Counted from the first letter of the stretch, positions 8,144-18,256 are shown. The stretch is DNA of 64,000 nucleotides from Paenibacillus kobensis NBRC 15729 (GCF_004000825.1 NZ_BILZ01000023.1:22461-86460), one strand, 5' to 3'. The notes: a model not told the origin generated them from the sequence alone. A program made the numbers and translations.

Positions 8144-10657
8144 ATGCTCGGATTGGTAAAGAAAATATTCGGCGATGCGAACGAACGCGAGATTAAGCGT
8201 TGTTTGAAAGTTGTCGAAGAGATTAACGCAATAGAGCCGCAATTCACGGGACTGTCGGACGAAGCGCTGCGCGCGAAGACGGCTGAATTCCGCGAGCGTC
8301 TCGAGAAAGGCGAGGAACTCGAAGATTTGCTGCCTGAGGCATTCGCTACAGTTCGCGAAGCAGCGAAGCGTACGCTTGGCATGCGTCACTTTGACGTACA
8401 GCTGATCGGCGGCATGGTGCTTCACGACGGCAAAATTTCAGAGATGAAAACCGGTGAAGGTAAGACGCTCGTCGGTACACTGCCTGTATACTTGAACGCG
8501 TTGCTCAGCAAGGGCGTTCACGTCGTGACGGTCAACGATTACTTGGCGCAGCGTGACAGCCAGTTGATGGGTCAGGTTTACGAGTTTCTCGGCTTGACGG
8601 TCGGCTGCAATCTGCACGGACTAACGCATGCACAGAAGCAGGAAGCTTATGCCTGCGATATCACATACGGTACGAATAATGAATTCGGTTTCGATTATCT
8701 GCGCGATAATATGGTCCTTTATAAGGAACAGATGGTACAGCGTCCGCTGTACTATGCCATCATTGACGAAGTGGACTCCATCCTCGTCGACGAAGCAAGA
8801 ACGCCTCTTATTATTTCCGGTCAAGCTGCGAAGTCGACGGAGATGTATTTCGCTGCTGACCGGTTCGTCAGCAAGCTGAAGGAAGAAGAGGATTATACGG
8901 TCGATATCAAGCTGCGCAACGTCACGTTGACGGAAGCGGGCGTTGAGAAGGCAGAACGCGCGTTCAGCATCGACAACCTGTTCGATCATGCGCATGTGCT
9001 GCTGAACCACCACATTCAACAAGGTCTCAAAGCGCATGCGATTATGCGCCGCGACGTCGACTATGTTGTACAAGACGACGAAGTCGTTATCGTCGACGAA
9101 TTTACGGGCCGCCTCATGGCAGGACGCCGCTACAGCGACGGTCTGCATCAAGCGATCGAAGCAAAAGAGCAAATCAAAGTACAGAACGAGAGCATGACGC
9201 TCGCTACGATTACGTTCCAGAACTACTTCCGGATGTACCGCAAGCTGGCCGGCATGACCGGTACGGCGAAGACAGAGGAAGAGGAGTTCAAGAAGATTTA
9301 CGGTCTCGAGGTCGTCCAAATTCCGACGAACCGTACGAACATCCGGAAGGATTCCCCGGACGTCGTATACAAATCCGAGAACGGCAAATTTAAAGCGGTC
9401 GTTGAAGAGATCGTGAAGCGCCATGCGAACAAGCAGCCAGTGCTCGTCGGTACGGTATCGATCGAGAACTCCGAGCGCGTATCCGAAATGCTGAAGAAAC
9501 GCGGCATCACTCACAAAGTACTGAACGCGAAATATCATGCTGAAGAGGCGGAAATCATTTCGCGCGCAGGCCAATCGGACGCGGTTACGATTGCGACGAA
9601 CATGGCGGGCCGCGGTACCGATATTTTGCTCGGCGAAGGTGTAGCTGATCTTGGCGGTCTGCATATTATCGGTACGGAACGGCATGAAAGCCGCCGGATC
9701 GACAATCAGCTGCGCGGTCGTGCTGGACGTCAAGGAGACCCGGGTTCTTCGCAATTCTATCTGTCGCTCGAAGACGAGCTGATGCGCCGTTTCGGCGCCG
9801 AGAACATTATGGGCATGATGGAGCGTCTCGGCTTCGACGAGGATCAGCCGATCGAGAGCCGTATGATTTCGCGTGCGGTAGAATCGGCACAGAAGCGGGT
9901 CGAGGGCAACAACTTCGACATGCGGAAAATCGTCCTGCAATATGACGACGTGATGAACCAGCAGCGTGAAATTATTTATAAGCAGCGCCGTGAGGTGCTT
10001 AACTCTGAGAATATCCGGTCTATTGTTACCGAGATGATCAAGCCGGTGATCGACCGTATCGTCGAAGCGCATTGCTCCGAGGACATTCCGGAAGATTGGG
10101 ATCTCCAAGCAATTGTCGATTATGTGCACGGCAACCTGCTCCAAGAAGATGCACTGACGGCAGAGCAGCTGTGGGGCAAGGAGAAAGAAGAGATTATCGA
10201 GCTGCTGAACAGCAAAGTCGAAGCTCTGTACGACGAGCGTGAAGAGCAAATCGGAACCGAGACGATGCGCGAATTCGAGAAGGTCGTCGTGCTCCGCGCC
10301 GTCGACTCCAAGTGGATGGATCATATCGATGCGATGGATCAACTCCGTCAAGGTATCCATCTTCGCGCTTACGGCGGCACCGATCCGCTGCGCGAATACC
10401 AATTCGAAGGCTTCGAGATGTTCAAGGAAATGATCGAGCACATCCAAGAAGAAGTCGCGAAGTATATTATGAAGGCGCATGTCGAGAACAACCTCGAGCG
10501 TCAAGAAGTGGCGAAGGGGCAGACGGAATCGGGCGGCAGCGGCGAGCCGGCTGCGAAGCGTCCGGCGAAAGCGGCGGAAGAGGACCGTATCGGCCGGAAC
10601 GACCCATGCCCATGCGGCAGCGGCAAGAAATATAAACTGTGCCACGGTAAGGCGTAA
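8144..10657 (+). CDS. secA: Preprotein translocase ATPase SecA
   Basis: The 837-residue motor of the Sec pathway. It drives unfolded signal-peptide proteins through SecYEG using ATP. Walker A (MKTGEGKT) is near residue 101. [15 protein letters not shown] (Walker B/DEAD box) is near 207. The second helicase domain carries [10 protein letters not shown] and [10 protein letters not shown]. The C-terminal SEC-C zinc motif [14 protein letters not shown] (~820) is complete. The start at 8144 gives the usual [20 protein letters not shown]-terminus; upstream in-frame ATGs would add non-family residues. It is preceded by hpf and followed by prfB as in Bacillus. The frame is intact and confidence is very high. 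Confidence 0.98.
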   Translation: MLGLVKKIFGDANEREIKRCLKVVEEINAIEPQFTGLSDEALRAKTAEFRERLEKGEELEDLLPEAFATVREAAKRTLGMRHFDVQLIGGMVLHDGKISEMKTGEGKTLVGTLPVYLNALLSKGVHVVTVNDYLAQRDSQLMGQVYEFLGLTVGCNLHGLTHAQKQEAYACDITYGTNNEFGFDYLRDNMVLYKEQMVQRPLYYAIIDEVDSILVDEARTPLIISGQAAKSTEMYFAADRFVSKLKEEEDYTVDIKLRNVTLTEAGVEKAERAFSIDNLFDHAHVLLNHHIQQGLKAHAIMRRDVDYVVQDDEVVIVDEFTGRLMAGRRYSDGLHQAIEAKEQIKVQNESMTLATITFQNYFRMYRKLAGMTGTAKTEEEEFKKIYGLEVVQIPTNRTNIRKDSPDVVYKSENGKFKAVVEEIVKRHANKQPVLVGTVSIENSERVSEMLKKRGITHKVLNAKYHAEEAEIISRAGQSDAVTIATNMAGRGTDILLGEGVADLGGLHIIGTERHESRRIDNQLRGRAGRQGDPGSSQFYLSLEDELMRRFGAENIMGMMERLGFDEDQPIESRMISRAVESAQKRVEGNNFDMRKIVLQYDDVMNQQREIIYKQRREVLNSENIRSIVTEMIKPVIDRIVEAHCSEDIPEDWDLQAIVDYVHGNLLQEDALTAEQLWGKEKEEIIELLNSKVEALYDEREEQIGTETMREFEKVVVLRAVDSKWMDHIDAMDQLRQGIHLRAYGGTDPLREYQFEGFEMFKEMIEHIQEEVAKYIMKAHVENNLERQEVAKGQTESGGSGEPAAKRPAKAAEEDRIGRNDPCPCGSGKKYKLCHGKA

Positions 10658-10718
10658 TCTTTAGGCAGGTGTTCACACCTGCACCTGAGTGGCATTGCGC
10701 ATAGCAGCACCATCAGAC

Positions 10719-10751
10719 GGCGGACGCGCGAACAATATCGCGCGGTCCGCC
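10719..10751 (+). other. GC-rich inverted repeat between secA and prfB
   Basis: GGCGGAC...GTCCGCC with inner CGCG/CGCG pairs forms a strong stem, but no T-tract follows (CTCTGTTC). It may be a weak terminator or an mRNA processing hairpin. Confidence 0.4.
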
Positions 10752-10824
10752 TCTGTTCACGTCCGGTGTCCCGCGGCATACCGTGTAGAAGAACCGGGAA
10801 TTCTTAATTTGAGGTGAAGCAACC

Positions 10825-11944
10825 ATGTTGGACGTAAAGGTAAAGCAAGACCTGCGTGATATGGCGAAGCGACTCCAAGAGCTCAGGGGGTCTCTTTGAC
10901 TTAGATCTTAAGCAAGAGATGATCGCGAACTTCGAGGAGAAGATGACGGCGCCGGATTTCTGGGACGATAACGACAAAGCGCAGTCGGTTATTTCGGAGA
11001 TGAATGCGATCAAATCGACCGTCGAGAAATATGAGAAGTTGACGGCTGATCATGAAGATCTGATCACGATGCTGGAGCTGGCGGAAGAAGAAGGCGACGA
11101 TTCGCTCGAAGCCGAGCTGACGCAAGGGGTACAATCGCTCGTTGATCGCGTTAGCGAATTCGAGCTGACGCTGCTGCTCAGCCAGCCTTATGACAAGCTT
11201 AACGCCATTCTTGAACTACATCCAGGCGCAGGCGGTACCGAGTCCCAGGACTGGGGCCAGATGCTGTACCGGATGTATACGCGCTGGGCGGAGAAGAGCG
11301 GCTTCAAAGTTGAACTGCTCGATTACTTACCGGGCGACGAAGCAGGCATTAAGAGCGTCACGATCTCGGTCAAAGGCTACAATGCATACGGCTACCTGAA
11401 GGCGGAGAAGGGCGTACACCGTCTCGTTCGCATCTCGCCGTTCGACGCATCGGGACGACGCCACACGTCATTCGTCTCTTGCGACATAATGCCGGAGATC
11501 GAGGATGACATCGAGATCGAGATAAGGACCGAGGATCTGAAGGTCGACACGTACCGTGCAAGCGGCGCGGGCGGCCAGCATATCAATAAGACGGAGTCGG
11601 CGATTCGGATTACCCACATTCCGTCAGGCATCGTCGTATCCTGCCAGACACAGCGTTCACAGATTCAGAACCGCGAGCAGGCGATGAAGATGCTTCGTTC
11701 CAAGCTGTACGAGCGCAAGATCGAAGAGCAGCAGAAGCATCTGGCCGAGATTCGCGGCGAGCAATCCGATATTGCATGGGGCAGCCAAATCCGCTCCTAC
11801 GTGTTCCACCCGTACAGCATGGTGAAGGACCATCGTACCGGCGTGGAGACGGGCAACGTCGGCGCTGTCATGGACGGCGATCTGAACGCGTTCATCGATG
11901 GATATTTGCGCAGCCAGATTAAGCAGGATGCTCCGGAGGAGTAG
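10825..11944 (+). CDS. prfB: Peptide chain release factor 2, expressed by programmed +1 frameshift
   Basis: RF2 recognises UGA/UAA stop codons and triggers peptide release. Translation starts at ATG 10825 (GAGGTG upstream), reads 24 codons and meets an in-frame TGA at 10897. The ribosome then shifts +1 on CTT and continues from 10898 to 11944, giving 372 residues. The site has every expected part: an internal Shine-Dalgarno AGGGGG, then TCT CTT TGA C. The frame after the shift carries the SPF stop-codon recognition motif (~residue 204) and the catalytic GGQ in [11 protein letters not shown] (~residue 249). The frameshift is autoregulatory: low RF2 lets more ribosomes shift. This is not a pseudogene. 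A terminator follows at 11967. Confidence 0.97.
10882..10900 (+). promoter_or_regulatory. RF2 programmed +1 frameshift site
   Basis: CTC AGG GGG TCT CTT TGA C: the SD-like AGGGGG lies three bases before the slippery CTT, and the zero-frame UGA is followed by C, the weakest termination context. This matches the classical bacterial prfB element except for one codon (TCT in place of TAT). Confidence 0.95.
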
Positions 11945-11966
11945 AATGTAGCTGTTAATCAAACAT

Positions 11967-12006
11967 AACCCGCCAGGCGCTAAGCCAGTGGCGGGTTGTT
12001 TGTATT
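11967..12006 (+). terminator. Terminator after prfB
   Basis: AACCCGCCA pairs with TGGCGGGTT across a 13-base loop and is followed by GTTTGTATT. The remaining ~260 bases to 12266 hold no gene that I can support. A TATAAT at 12203-12208 lacks a good -35 but may serve the next gene. Confidence 0.8.
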
Positions 12007-12266
12007 CGGGGAGTCTGCTGGAATCGCAGGGCTTCTTTATTAAATGACGGGTTCTAAGCGGGAATGGAGACACCGAGAGACTAATCTCGCGGAAAGGCTT
12101 CATATATCCTCATCATCTGTACGATACTATCCAACGTAAGGTGTGGTTAGTATGGTCTGAGTTTTCGGTCAAATGGAACTGTTCCTTCGCTATACAGCTG
12201 GATATAATGTAAATCACGCAACCGTATACATACATAAAGGTAATCGCCCAAGGAGGCACCGACATC

Positions 12267-13166
12267 ATGAACCGACCCGTATCTACCTCCGCATCGAGGC
12301 CGCGCCGCCGGCTTGCCAGCGGACCGGCTAATCCGCGCGCCCAAGCCGTCTGGGGAATCGCTCAACTGCTGCTTGGCGCGTTCATTATCGCAGCAAGCTT
12401 TAACTTATTTCTCGTCCCGAACGGTATCGCATCAGGCGGCGTCTCGGGCTTGTCGATCATCGTTAAGCAAGTGCTCGGCATTCAGCCTGCGTTCACGCAA
12501 TGGACGGTCAATATTCCGCTCTTCTTCGCGGGGCTGTGGCTGCTTGGCAGAAAGTTCGCGCTGAAGACGCTTCTCGGCTCGATCATGCTGCCGCTGTTCG
12601 TTCTGCTTACGGCGCACTGGCCTCAGCCTACCGACAATGCGCTGCTTGCGGCTGTCTACGGTGGCGTTGGTGTCGGCATCGGGCTTGGACTCGTATTCCG
12701 CGGCCGCGGCTCGACAGGCGGTACGGACTTGGCTGCGCAAATTTTGCACAAATATACGGGGCTGTCACTCGGCATAACGGTCGTCTGCTTCGACGGACTC
12801 GTTATTGCGCTTGCGGGCATCTTCATCTCTCCGGAAAATGCGCTTTACGCGCTGATCGCCCTGTTCGTGACAAGTAAGACGATCGATCTCGTTCAGACCG
12901 GATTGCAGCTGTCGAAAGTTGCCTTTATTATTAGCGATAAGTCAGAGGAACTGGCGGACGCCGTTCTGACCGATCTAGACCGGGGGCTGACTGAACTGGA
13001 CGCACATGGCGGCTACACGGGACAGAAAAGGACCGTGCTGATGGTCGTCGTCAGCCAGAATGAGGTTGCTAAGCTGAAGCGGCTCGTAAGGACGGTTGAC
13101 CCGTCGGCTTTTGTCATTATTAGCAATACGGCGGAAGTCGTCGGGCAGGGATTTAAACTGGAATAG
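12267..13166 (+). CDS. YitT family membrane protein (DUF161 + DUF2179)
   Basis: A 299-residue protein with a basic N-terminal tail (~25 residues), five or so hydrophobic helices (residues ~28-205; conserved NLFLVPNGIASGGVSGLSII and FRGRGSTGGTDLAA) and a soluble C-terminal DUF2179 domain (~220-299, ending AEVVGQGFKLE). YitT proteins are widespread in Firmicutes, often in several paralogues. Transport or signalling roles have been suggested, but the molecular function is not established. Its ribosome binding site is AAGGAGG. It is monocistronic, between the prfB terminator and its own terminator at 13224. Confidence 0.85.
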   Translation: MNRPVSTSASRPRRRLASGPANPRAQAVWGIAQLLLGAFIIAASFNLFLVPNGIASGGVSGLSIIVKQVLGIQPAFTQWTVNIPLFFAGLWLLGRKFALKTLLGSIMLPLFVLLTAHWPQPTDNALLAAVYGGVGVGIGLGLVFRGRGSTGGTDLAAQILHKYTGLSLGITVVCFDGLVIALAGIFISPENALYALIALFVTSKTIDLVQTGLQLSKVAFIISDKSEELADAVLTDLDRGLTELDAHGGYTGQKRTVLMVVVSQNEVAKLKRLVRTVDPSAFVIISNTAEVVGQGFKLE

Positions 13167-13223
13167 CGGCTGTTACAGGAATGAATGCGGCTGAATGCTG
13201 AAAAAGTCAAAAATACCTGATAA

Positions 13224-13249
13224 CGGCGCGGCTTTTGCCGCGTTTTTGT
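13224..13249 (+). terminator. Terminator after the YitT-family gene
   Basis: CGCGGC-TTTT-GCCGCG followed by TTTTTGTC. Confidence 0.85.
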
Positions 13250-13251
13250 CA

Positions 13252-13280
13252 TTGTATTTATATGAATCCGGTTGTATAAT
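13252..13280 (+). promoter_or_regulatory. Promoter of the arginine cluster
   Basis: TTGTAT (13252-13257), 17 bp, TATAAT (13275-13280). A second possible extended -10 (TGGTACAAT, 13330-13338) lies 50 bases downstream. The leader to argC is ~185 bases. I see no T-box and no clear full ArgR (ARG) box in it. Confidence 0.65.
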
Positions 13281-13470
13281 AATGCGCAGTGGTGAATAGC
13301 AACGGACTTTCCACTTTACTCCTGAAACATGGTACAATGTAAAATTAGGAATAGCCCTAAACCGTTCGGCAAGTCATGGAACCGGCATCGACCGCAAGCG
13401 CAACGAGACTGCCAGAACGACTCTATAACAACAAGATTATCGATCTCGATAACGGATGGGAGAGACGTTT

Positions 13471-14523
13471 ATGAGCATGAATAAAGTGAACGCAGCAATC
13501 ATCGGCTCGACAGGCTACGGCGGCGTAGAATTGATCCGCCTGCTGGCCAGCCACCCGCACGTCGACGTGACGTCGGTTATTTCATCTTCTAGTGAAGGAA
13601 CGCCTATTGCAGAAGGGTTTCCGCATTTGACGGAGATCCGTACCGATCTGCTGGACGGCATCGATGCAAAGGCCATTCGCGCCAAAGCAGACGTTGTGTT
13701 CTTGGCAACGCCGGCGGGCGTTGCGGCTAAGCTGACGCCAGAACTGCTCGAAGCAGGACTGAAAGTGATTGATATTTCCGGCGACCACCGGTTGAAATCG
13801 CCTGCTTTGTACGAACAGTGGTACAAAAAGACGCCAGCCGACGAGAAATATCTCGAGCAGGCCGTCTATGGCCTGGCGGAAGTATACGGCGACCGCGTAC
13901 AAGGCGTTGATCTGCTTTCGAACCCGGGCTGCTTCCCGACTGCAACGCTGCTTGGTCTCATTCCGGCAGTTGCTGCAGGCTGGATCGATCCGGCGACGAT
14001 CATTATCGATGCGAAGTCTGGCGTATCCGGGGCGGGCCGCGGCGCGAGCCTTGGAACGCATTATTCGGAGCTGAATGAGAACTTCAGCGCGTACAAGATC
14101 AACAAGCATCAGCACATTCCGGAGATCGAGCAGGTGCTGTCCGACGTTGCCGGCAAGCAAGTGACGACGACGTTCACGACGCATCTCGTGCCGATGACAC
14201 GCGGCATTATGTCTACGATGTACGCGACAGTGACAGGCGGTCACAAGGACGCTGATTTCGTAGAGCTGTACCGCCAGTATTATGAAGGACGCAAGTTCGT
14301 TCGCGTTCGCGGCGTAGGCCAATGGCCGAAGACGAAGGAAGTATGGGGCTCCAACTATTGCGACATCGGCTTCAGCGTGGACGAGCGTACGGGACGGGTA
14401 ACGATTATCTCGGTCATCGATAACCTCGTCAAAGGCGCAGCAGGTCAAGCGATCCAGAACTTGAACCTGATGATGGGCTGGGACGAAACGCTCGGCCTCA
14501 ATTTCGTACCGGCTTATCCATAA
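13471..14523 (+). CDS. argC: N-acetyl-gamma-glutamyl-phosphate reductase
   Basis: A 350-residue NADPH-dependent enzyme for the third step of arginine synthesis: N-acetylglutamyl phosphate to its semialdehyde. The N-terminal GSTGYGGVELIRLL nucleotide-binding loop is present. The catalytic Cys is at residue 154 in SNPGCFPT, and the HQHIPEIEQ and HLVPMTRGI motifs are intact. The start at 13471 has GGGAGAG seven bases upstream; in-frame ATGs at 13456 and 13477 are less likely. It is the first gene of argCJBDFGH. A 389-base gap holding a large palindrome separates it from argJ. Confidence 0.96.
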   Translation: MSMNKVNAAIIGSTGYGGVELIRLLASHPHVDVTSVISSSSEGTPIAEGFPHLTEIRTDLLDGIDAKAIRAKADVVFLATPAGVAAKLTPELLEAGLKVIDISGDHRLKSPALYEQWYKKTPADEKYLEQAVYGLAEVYGDRVQGVDLLSNPGCFPTATLLGLIPAVAAGWIDPATIIIDAKSGVSGAGRGASLGTHYSELNENFSAYKINKHQHIPEIEQVLSDVAGKQVTTTFTTHLVPMTRGIMSTMYATVTGGHKDADFVELYRQYYEGRKFVRVRGVGQWPKTKEVWGSNYCDIGFSVDERTGRVTIISVIDNLVKGAAGQAIQNLNLMMGWDETLGLNFVPAYP

Positions 14524-14912
14524 GTTTCTGAGCGTGGCTCAGCGATCATGATCTCGAAGCTCGACATACATTCGATACTCGACGCTTCGAGCCCGCAACA
14601 AACTAACTTCCCGCACCTTCAAAGGGCAGCGCGAAGCGCCATTAGAAGTCTGCAAGGTTGCAGCGACCTGCTCATAGAGCCAGGGAGCTGTCCACTCTCA
14701 TAAATTAATCGTTCGATGCGACGAGACAGTTGTGGAGCGCAGCGTGCGAATACGTTCTGGAGAAGCGGATGCGTTCGCCTTTGTCCCCGGATTGTATCCG
14801 AATCGGAATTTATATAATCCATAACAATCTGGGGACAACAGCGATCGGAAGAACGTATCGCACGCGCAGCGGACCTTAACTGTTACAAACATTCCAAAGG
14901 AGAAGAAGAACG
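14524..14912. repeat. argC-argJ gap with a large imperfect palindrome (14735-14875)
   Basis: The 389-base gap has no gene. Its second half folds on itself. GCGTGCGAATACGTTCT (14742-14758) pairs with AGAACGTATCGCACGC (14850-14865) with one bulge. TTGTCCCCGGATTGT (14781-14795) pairs with ACAATCTGGGGACAA (14824-14838) with one mismatch. The centre is an AT-rich segment. The two arms are ~16 and 15 bp, separated by internal unpaired stretches. It has the look of a mobile palindromic repeat (MITE-like) or a structured leader of argJ, whose start lies ~40 bases beyond. A short inverted repeat (TGAGCgtgGCTCA) follows the argC stop. Confidence 0.7.
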
Positions 14913-16136
14913 ATGTCTCAATTTCAGATTGTAGCGGACGGCTCCGTTACTACGCCTCGCGGCTTCCAAGCAGGCGGCTTGCACTGCGGTCTCAAAAAAA
15001 CGACGCGCCACGACCTGGGCGCTATTATATGTGAAGTGCCGGCATCGGCAGCCGGCGTCTACACGACGAACGCGTTCCAAGCGGCGCCGATTCTTGTTAC
15101 GAAGAACAGCATCGGCGAAGAAGGGCTGCTGCGCGGCGTTATCGTCAATAGCGGCAACGCCAACGCTTGCACCGGCAAGCAGGGCGAGGCGGACGCATAC
15201 GAGATGCGCGCGAAATTCGCAGAAGCGATCGGCGTTCCGGCCGTGCATATCGCAGTCGCATCGACTGGCGTCATCGGCGAGAACCTGAAGATGGACCGCG
15301 TACGCAGCGGCATCGAGCAGCTTCCGGCGAAGCTGTCCGCGGACAATGCGGGAGCGAACGATTTTAACCAAGCGATTCTGACGACTGACCTCGTTGAGAA
15401 GACGGCTTGCGTGAAGCTTGAGCTCAATGGCAAAACGGTACATATCGCAGGCGCGGCTAAAGGCTCCGGCATGATTCATCCGAACATGGCGACGATGCTC
15501 GGCTTTGTCACGACGGACGCTAATATCGGCAGCGCAGAGCTGACGCAACTGCTTCGTCAAGCGACGGATCTGTCGTTCAACATGATCACGGTCGACGGCG
15601 ACACGAGCACGAACGATATGCTCGTTGCCATGGCGAGCGGTCTCGCAGGCAACGAAGCGCTGACCCCAGCGCATGAAGGCTGGGCTGCTTTCGCAGCGGG
15701 TCTTCGTCATGTGTGCGAGGTGCTGGCGAAAGCGATCGCGCGTGACGGCGAAGGGGCGACGAAGCTCGTTGAAGTCCAGGTGCGCGGCGCGGTGAGCGAC
15801 GACTCTGCCCAAGCGATTGCGAAGACGGTCATCGGCTCCTCGCTCGTGAAGTCGGCCGTATTCGGCGCAGACGCGAACTGGGGCCGCATTATCGCGGCGG
15901 TCGGACGCGCGGGCCAGCCGGTCAATGTGGACACGGTCGACATTCGCCTCGGCGATATCGTCACGCTGGAGCAATCCCGTCCGATCAGCTTCGACGAGGA
16001 TGCTGCGCTTGAATACTTGAAGGGCGACACGGTCGTCATTCACGTCGACCTGCATAACGGCGAAGGCTCGGCAACGGCTTGGGGCTGCGATTTGACCTAT
16101 GACTATGTCCGCATAAACGCGGCATACCGGACATAA
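14913..16136 (+). CDS. argJ: Bifunctional ornithine acetyltransferase / N-acetylglutamate synthase
   Basis: A 407-residue enzyme that moves the acetyl group from N-acetylornithine to glutamate, closing the acetyl cycle; bifunctional forms also use acetyl-CoA. The precursor self-cleaves at Ala193-Thr194 in HPNMATMLGF, and Thr194 becomes the nucleophile. The GSGMIHPNMA and DGDTSTND motifs are intact. The ribosome binding site AAAGGAGAAG is strong. No separate argA or argE is seen in the cluster, consistent with the cyclic pathway. argB follows 27 bases later. Confidence 0.96.
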   Translation: MSQFQIVADGSVTTPRGFQAGGLHCGLKKTTRHDLGAIICEVPASAAGVYTTNAFQAAPILVTKNSIGEEGLLRGVIVNSGNANACTGKQGEADAYEMRAKFAEAIGVPAVHIAVASTGVIGENLKMDRVRSGIEQLPAKLSADNAGANDFNQAILTTDLVEKTACVKLELNGKTVHIAGAAKGSGMIHPNMATMLGFVTTDANIGSAELTQLLRQATDLSFNMITVDGDTSTNDMLVAMASGLAGNEALTPAHEGWAAFAAGLRHVCEVLAKAIARDGEGATKLVEVQVRGAVSDDSAQAIAKTVIGSSLVKSAVFGADANWGRIIAAVGRAGQPVNVDTVDIRLGDIVTLEQSRPISFDEDAALEYLKGDTVVIHVDLHNGEGSATAWGCDLTYDYVRINAAYRT

Positions 16137-16163
16137 GCGAAGGGCGAAGGAGAACGGACGAAT

Positions 16164-16949
16164 ATGGATCAACGGTTTGTTATGAAATGCGGCGGCAGCA
16201 CGCTCGCGGCGCTGCCGGACAGCTTTTTTGCGGAGCTGAAGGAACTTCAGCAGTCGGGCGTCCGTCCGGTCATCGTTCACGGCGGAGGTCCGGCGATTAA
16301 CGATACGCTCGGCAAGCTCGGCATCGAGACGGAGTTCGTGAACGGCTTGCGCAAGACGAGCGACGAAGTGCTCGACGTGGTCGAGATGGTGCTGGCAGGA
16401 CGGATCAACAAGGAAATCGTACGCAAAATCAGCCTGAACGGCGCCAAAGCGCTCGGCTTGTCCGGCGTCGACGGCAAGCTGATTCAAGCGAAGCCGGTGG
16501 CGAACAGCCATGAGGTCGGCTTCGTCGGAGACGTGACGGACGTGAACGCGGCTATCATCGAAGGCGTTATGACGATGGGCTACATTCCGGTTATCGCTCC
16601 AATCGGCATCGACGATGCCGCGCAGCGGTACAATATCAATGCAGATACGGCGGCCGGTGCGGTTGCTTCGCATCTTGGCGTTGAGCGGATGATTGTTGTT
16701 ACAGACGTGCCGGGCATCCTGAAAACGGTGGACGGCGAGAAGCAAGTGCTGCCGACCGTTACGGTGGCAGAGATCGAAGAGATGATCGCAAGCGGCGAGA
16801 TCTACGGCGGCATGATTCCGAAGGTTCGCGCAGCGATCCAGTGTATTCAAGGCCGCGTAAGCGAAGTTGTCATCGTCAAAGGCGAGGAGCCCGGCGTTCT
16901 GACGCGGGCTGTGCTTGAGGGCGGTATCGGCACGCGCATTGTGCGTTAA
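16164..16949 (+). CDS. argB: Acetylglutamate kinase
   Basis: A 261-residue amino-acid kinase that phosphorylates N-acetylglutamate (step two). KCGGSTL at the N-terminus is the ATP phosphate site; VIVHGGGPAIN and the NINADTAAGAVA loop bind the substrates. The length lacks the extended N-terminal helix that marks arginine-inhibited hexameric forms. Inhibition by arginine is therefore not predicted from sequence alone. It lies between argJ and argD at operon spacing. Confidence 0.95.
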   Translation: MDQRFVMKCGGSTLAALPDSFFAELKELQQSGVRPVIVHGGGPAINDTLGKLGIETEFVNGLRKTSDEVLDVVEMVLAGRINKEIVRKISLNGAKALGLSGVDGKLIQAKPVANSHEVGFVGDVTDVNAAIIEGVMTMGYIPVIAPIGIDDAAQRYNINADTAAGAVASHLGVERMIVVTDVPGILKTVDGEKQVLPTVTVAEIEEMIASGEIYGGMIPKVRAAIQCIQGRVSEVVIVKGEEPGVLTRAVLEGGIGTRIVR

Positions 16950-16987
16950 GCTATATTTTGCTAGGGCAAGTGAGAGGGGTAATGGAG

Positions 16988-18205
16988 ATGAGCGAAGCGG
17001 TGAAACAATCGGCAGCTCAGAACGGACAGACGGGAGCGGGCGAAGCCCTGCTGCCGACGTATGCCAGATTTCCAATTTCGCTGGTGAAGGGCGAAGGAAG
17101 CTGGGTGTGGGACGATCAAGGCAAGAAATACCTTGATTTCATCAGCGGCATTGCCGTAACGAACTTGGGCCATGCGCCGAAGCGGGTAAAGGAAGCGCTT
17201 GTGAAGCAGCTCGATGAGCTGTGGCACGTATCGAACCTGTTCCGCATTCCGAATCAGGAGGATGCAGCCCGTCTTATTACGGCGAACAGCGCGGCTGATG
17301 CGGTATTCTTCTGCAACTCCGGTGCGGAAGCGAACGAAGCGGCGATCAAGCTGGCGCGCCGTTATCAGCAGATCGTGCTGGGCAACGGGCGCTACGAGAT
17401 CGTGACGTTCGCGCATTCGTTCCATGGACGGACGCTCGCGACACTGACGGCGACAGGTCAAGAGAAAGTGAAGGAAGGGTTCGCTCCTTTGCCGGAGGGC
17501 TTCAACTACATTCCTCTGCATGACCTCGCGGCGCTTGAAGCGGCTGTTACGGATAAGACAGCAGCGGTTATGCTGGAGCTTGTGCAGGCGGAAGGCGGCG
17601 TTTTCCCGGTTGATCCGGCATACTTGCACCGTCTCGTGAAGCTGTGCCGCGAACGCGGCGCATTGCTCATCATCGACGAGATTCAGACGGGCATGGGCCG
17701 TACGGGCAAATTGTTCGCGCATGAGCATTATGGCATTGAACCGGACATTTTCACACTGGCGAAGGGGCTCGGAAGCGGCTTCCCAGTCGGCGCCATGGCA
17801 GCGAAGGAACCGCTTCGCGCGGCATTCGGCCCAGGCAGCCACGGTTCGACGTTCGGCGGTACGCCGATCGCGACGGCAGCGGTGAAGGCGACGATTGAGA
17901 CGATCATGGAAGAGAACCTGCCGGAACGTGCAGCGAAGCAAGGTGAATATTTGATGAGCCAACTTCGTGCGAAGGTTGCTCATAATGATTTTGTGAAGGA
18001 CGTACGCGGTCTCGGCCTGCTGATCGGCATCGAGTGCGCAGAACCGGTAGGGCCGATCATTGCGGAAGCGCAGCAGAAGGGCTTGCTCGTGCTGTCTGCC
18101 GGTCCGAATGTGCTTCGTTTGCTGCCGAATCTGCTCGTGTCCACAGAAGAAATCGACCAAGCGGTTGCGATTTTGGCGGAGCTGCTTAACAAGCGTCTGA
18201 AATAG
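16988..18205 (+). CDS. argD: Acetylornithine aminotransferase
   Basis: A 405-residue class III PLP aminotransferase. It converts N-acetylglutamate semialdehyde to N-acetylornithine. FCNSGAEANEAAIKLAR is the phosphate-binding region. LLIIDEIQTGMGRTG carries the PLP-ring Asp. Lys259 in TLAKGLGSG forms the Schiff base. The start at 16988 is chosen since GAGAGGGG ends 8 bases upstream; the ATG at 16982 is too close. It shares the operon with argB (38-base gap) and argF (51-base gap). Confidence 0.95.
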   Translation: MSEAVKQSAAQNGQTGAGEALLPTYARFPISLVKGEGSWVWDDQGKKYLDFISGIAVTNLGHAPKRVKEALVKQLDELWHVSNLFRIPNQEDAARLITANSAADAVFFCNSGAEANEAAIKLARRYQQIVLGNGRYEIVTFAHSFHGRTLATLTATGQEKVKEGFAPLPEGFNYIPLHDLAALEAAVTDKTAAVMLELVQAEGGVFPVDPAYLHRLVKLCRERGALLIIDEIQTGMGRTGKLFAHEHYGIEPDIFTLAKGLGSGFPVGAMAAKEPLRAAFGPGSHGSTFGGTPIATAAVKATIETIMEENLPERAAKQGEYLMSQLRAKVAHNDFVKDVRGLGLLIGIECAEPVGPIIAEAQQKGLLVLSAGPNVLRLLPNLLVSTEEIDQAVAILAELLNKRLK

Positions 18206-18256
18206 ATATCGTATCGACAGCAATAGCTCATTGCTGACGCAATAGGAGGTATAGCT

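Noticed and set aside
8621..10645. 674-codon open frame on the minus strand inside secA
   Set aside because: It lies exactly opposite an intact secA and its translation is His/Arg/Leu-rich with no domain; antisense frames stay open because of codon bias. The same applies to the long minus-strand frames at 14883-17075, 16961-19282, 19301-22033, 27499-29061 and 43466-44593.
10825..10897. Frameshift mutation or pseudogene in prfB
   Set aside because: The disruption is the canonical programmed +1 site with internal SD and CTT TGA C; the downstream frame is intact.
13281..13470. T-box or riboswitch in the argC leader
   Set aside because: No T-box core sequence, specifier loop or terminator/antiterminator pair could be seen in the ~185-base leader.
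13476..13491. ARG box at the argC start (CATGAATAAA...)
   Set aside because: Only the left half fits the ArgR consensus; the right half does not, and the bases also encode the N-terminus MSMNKVN. Not enough to call an operator.
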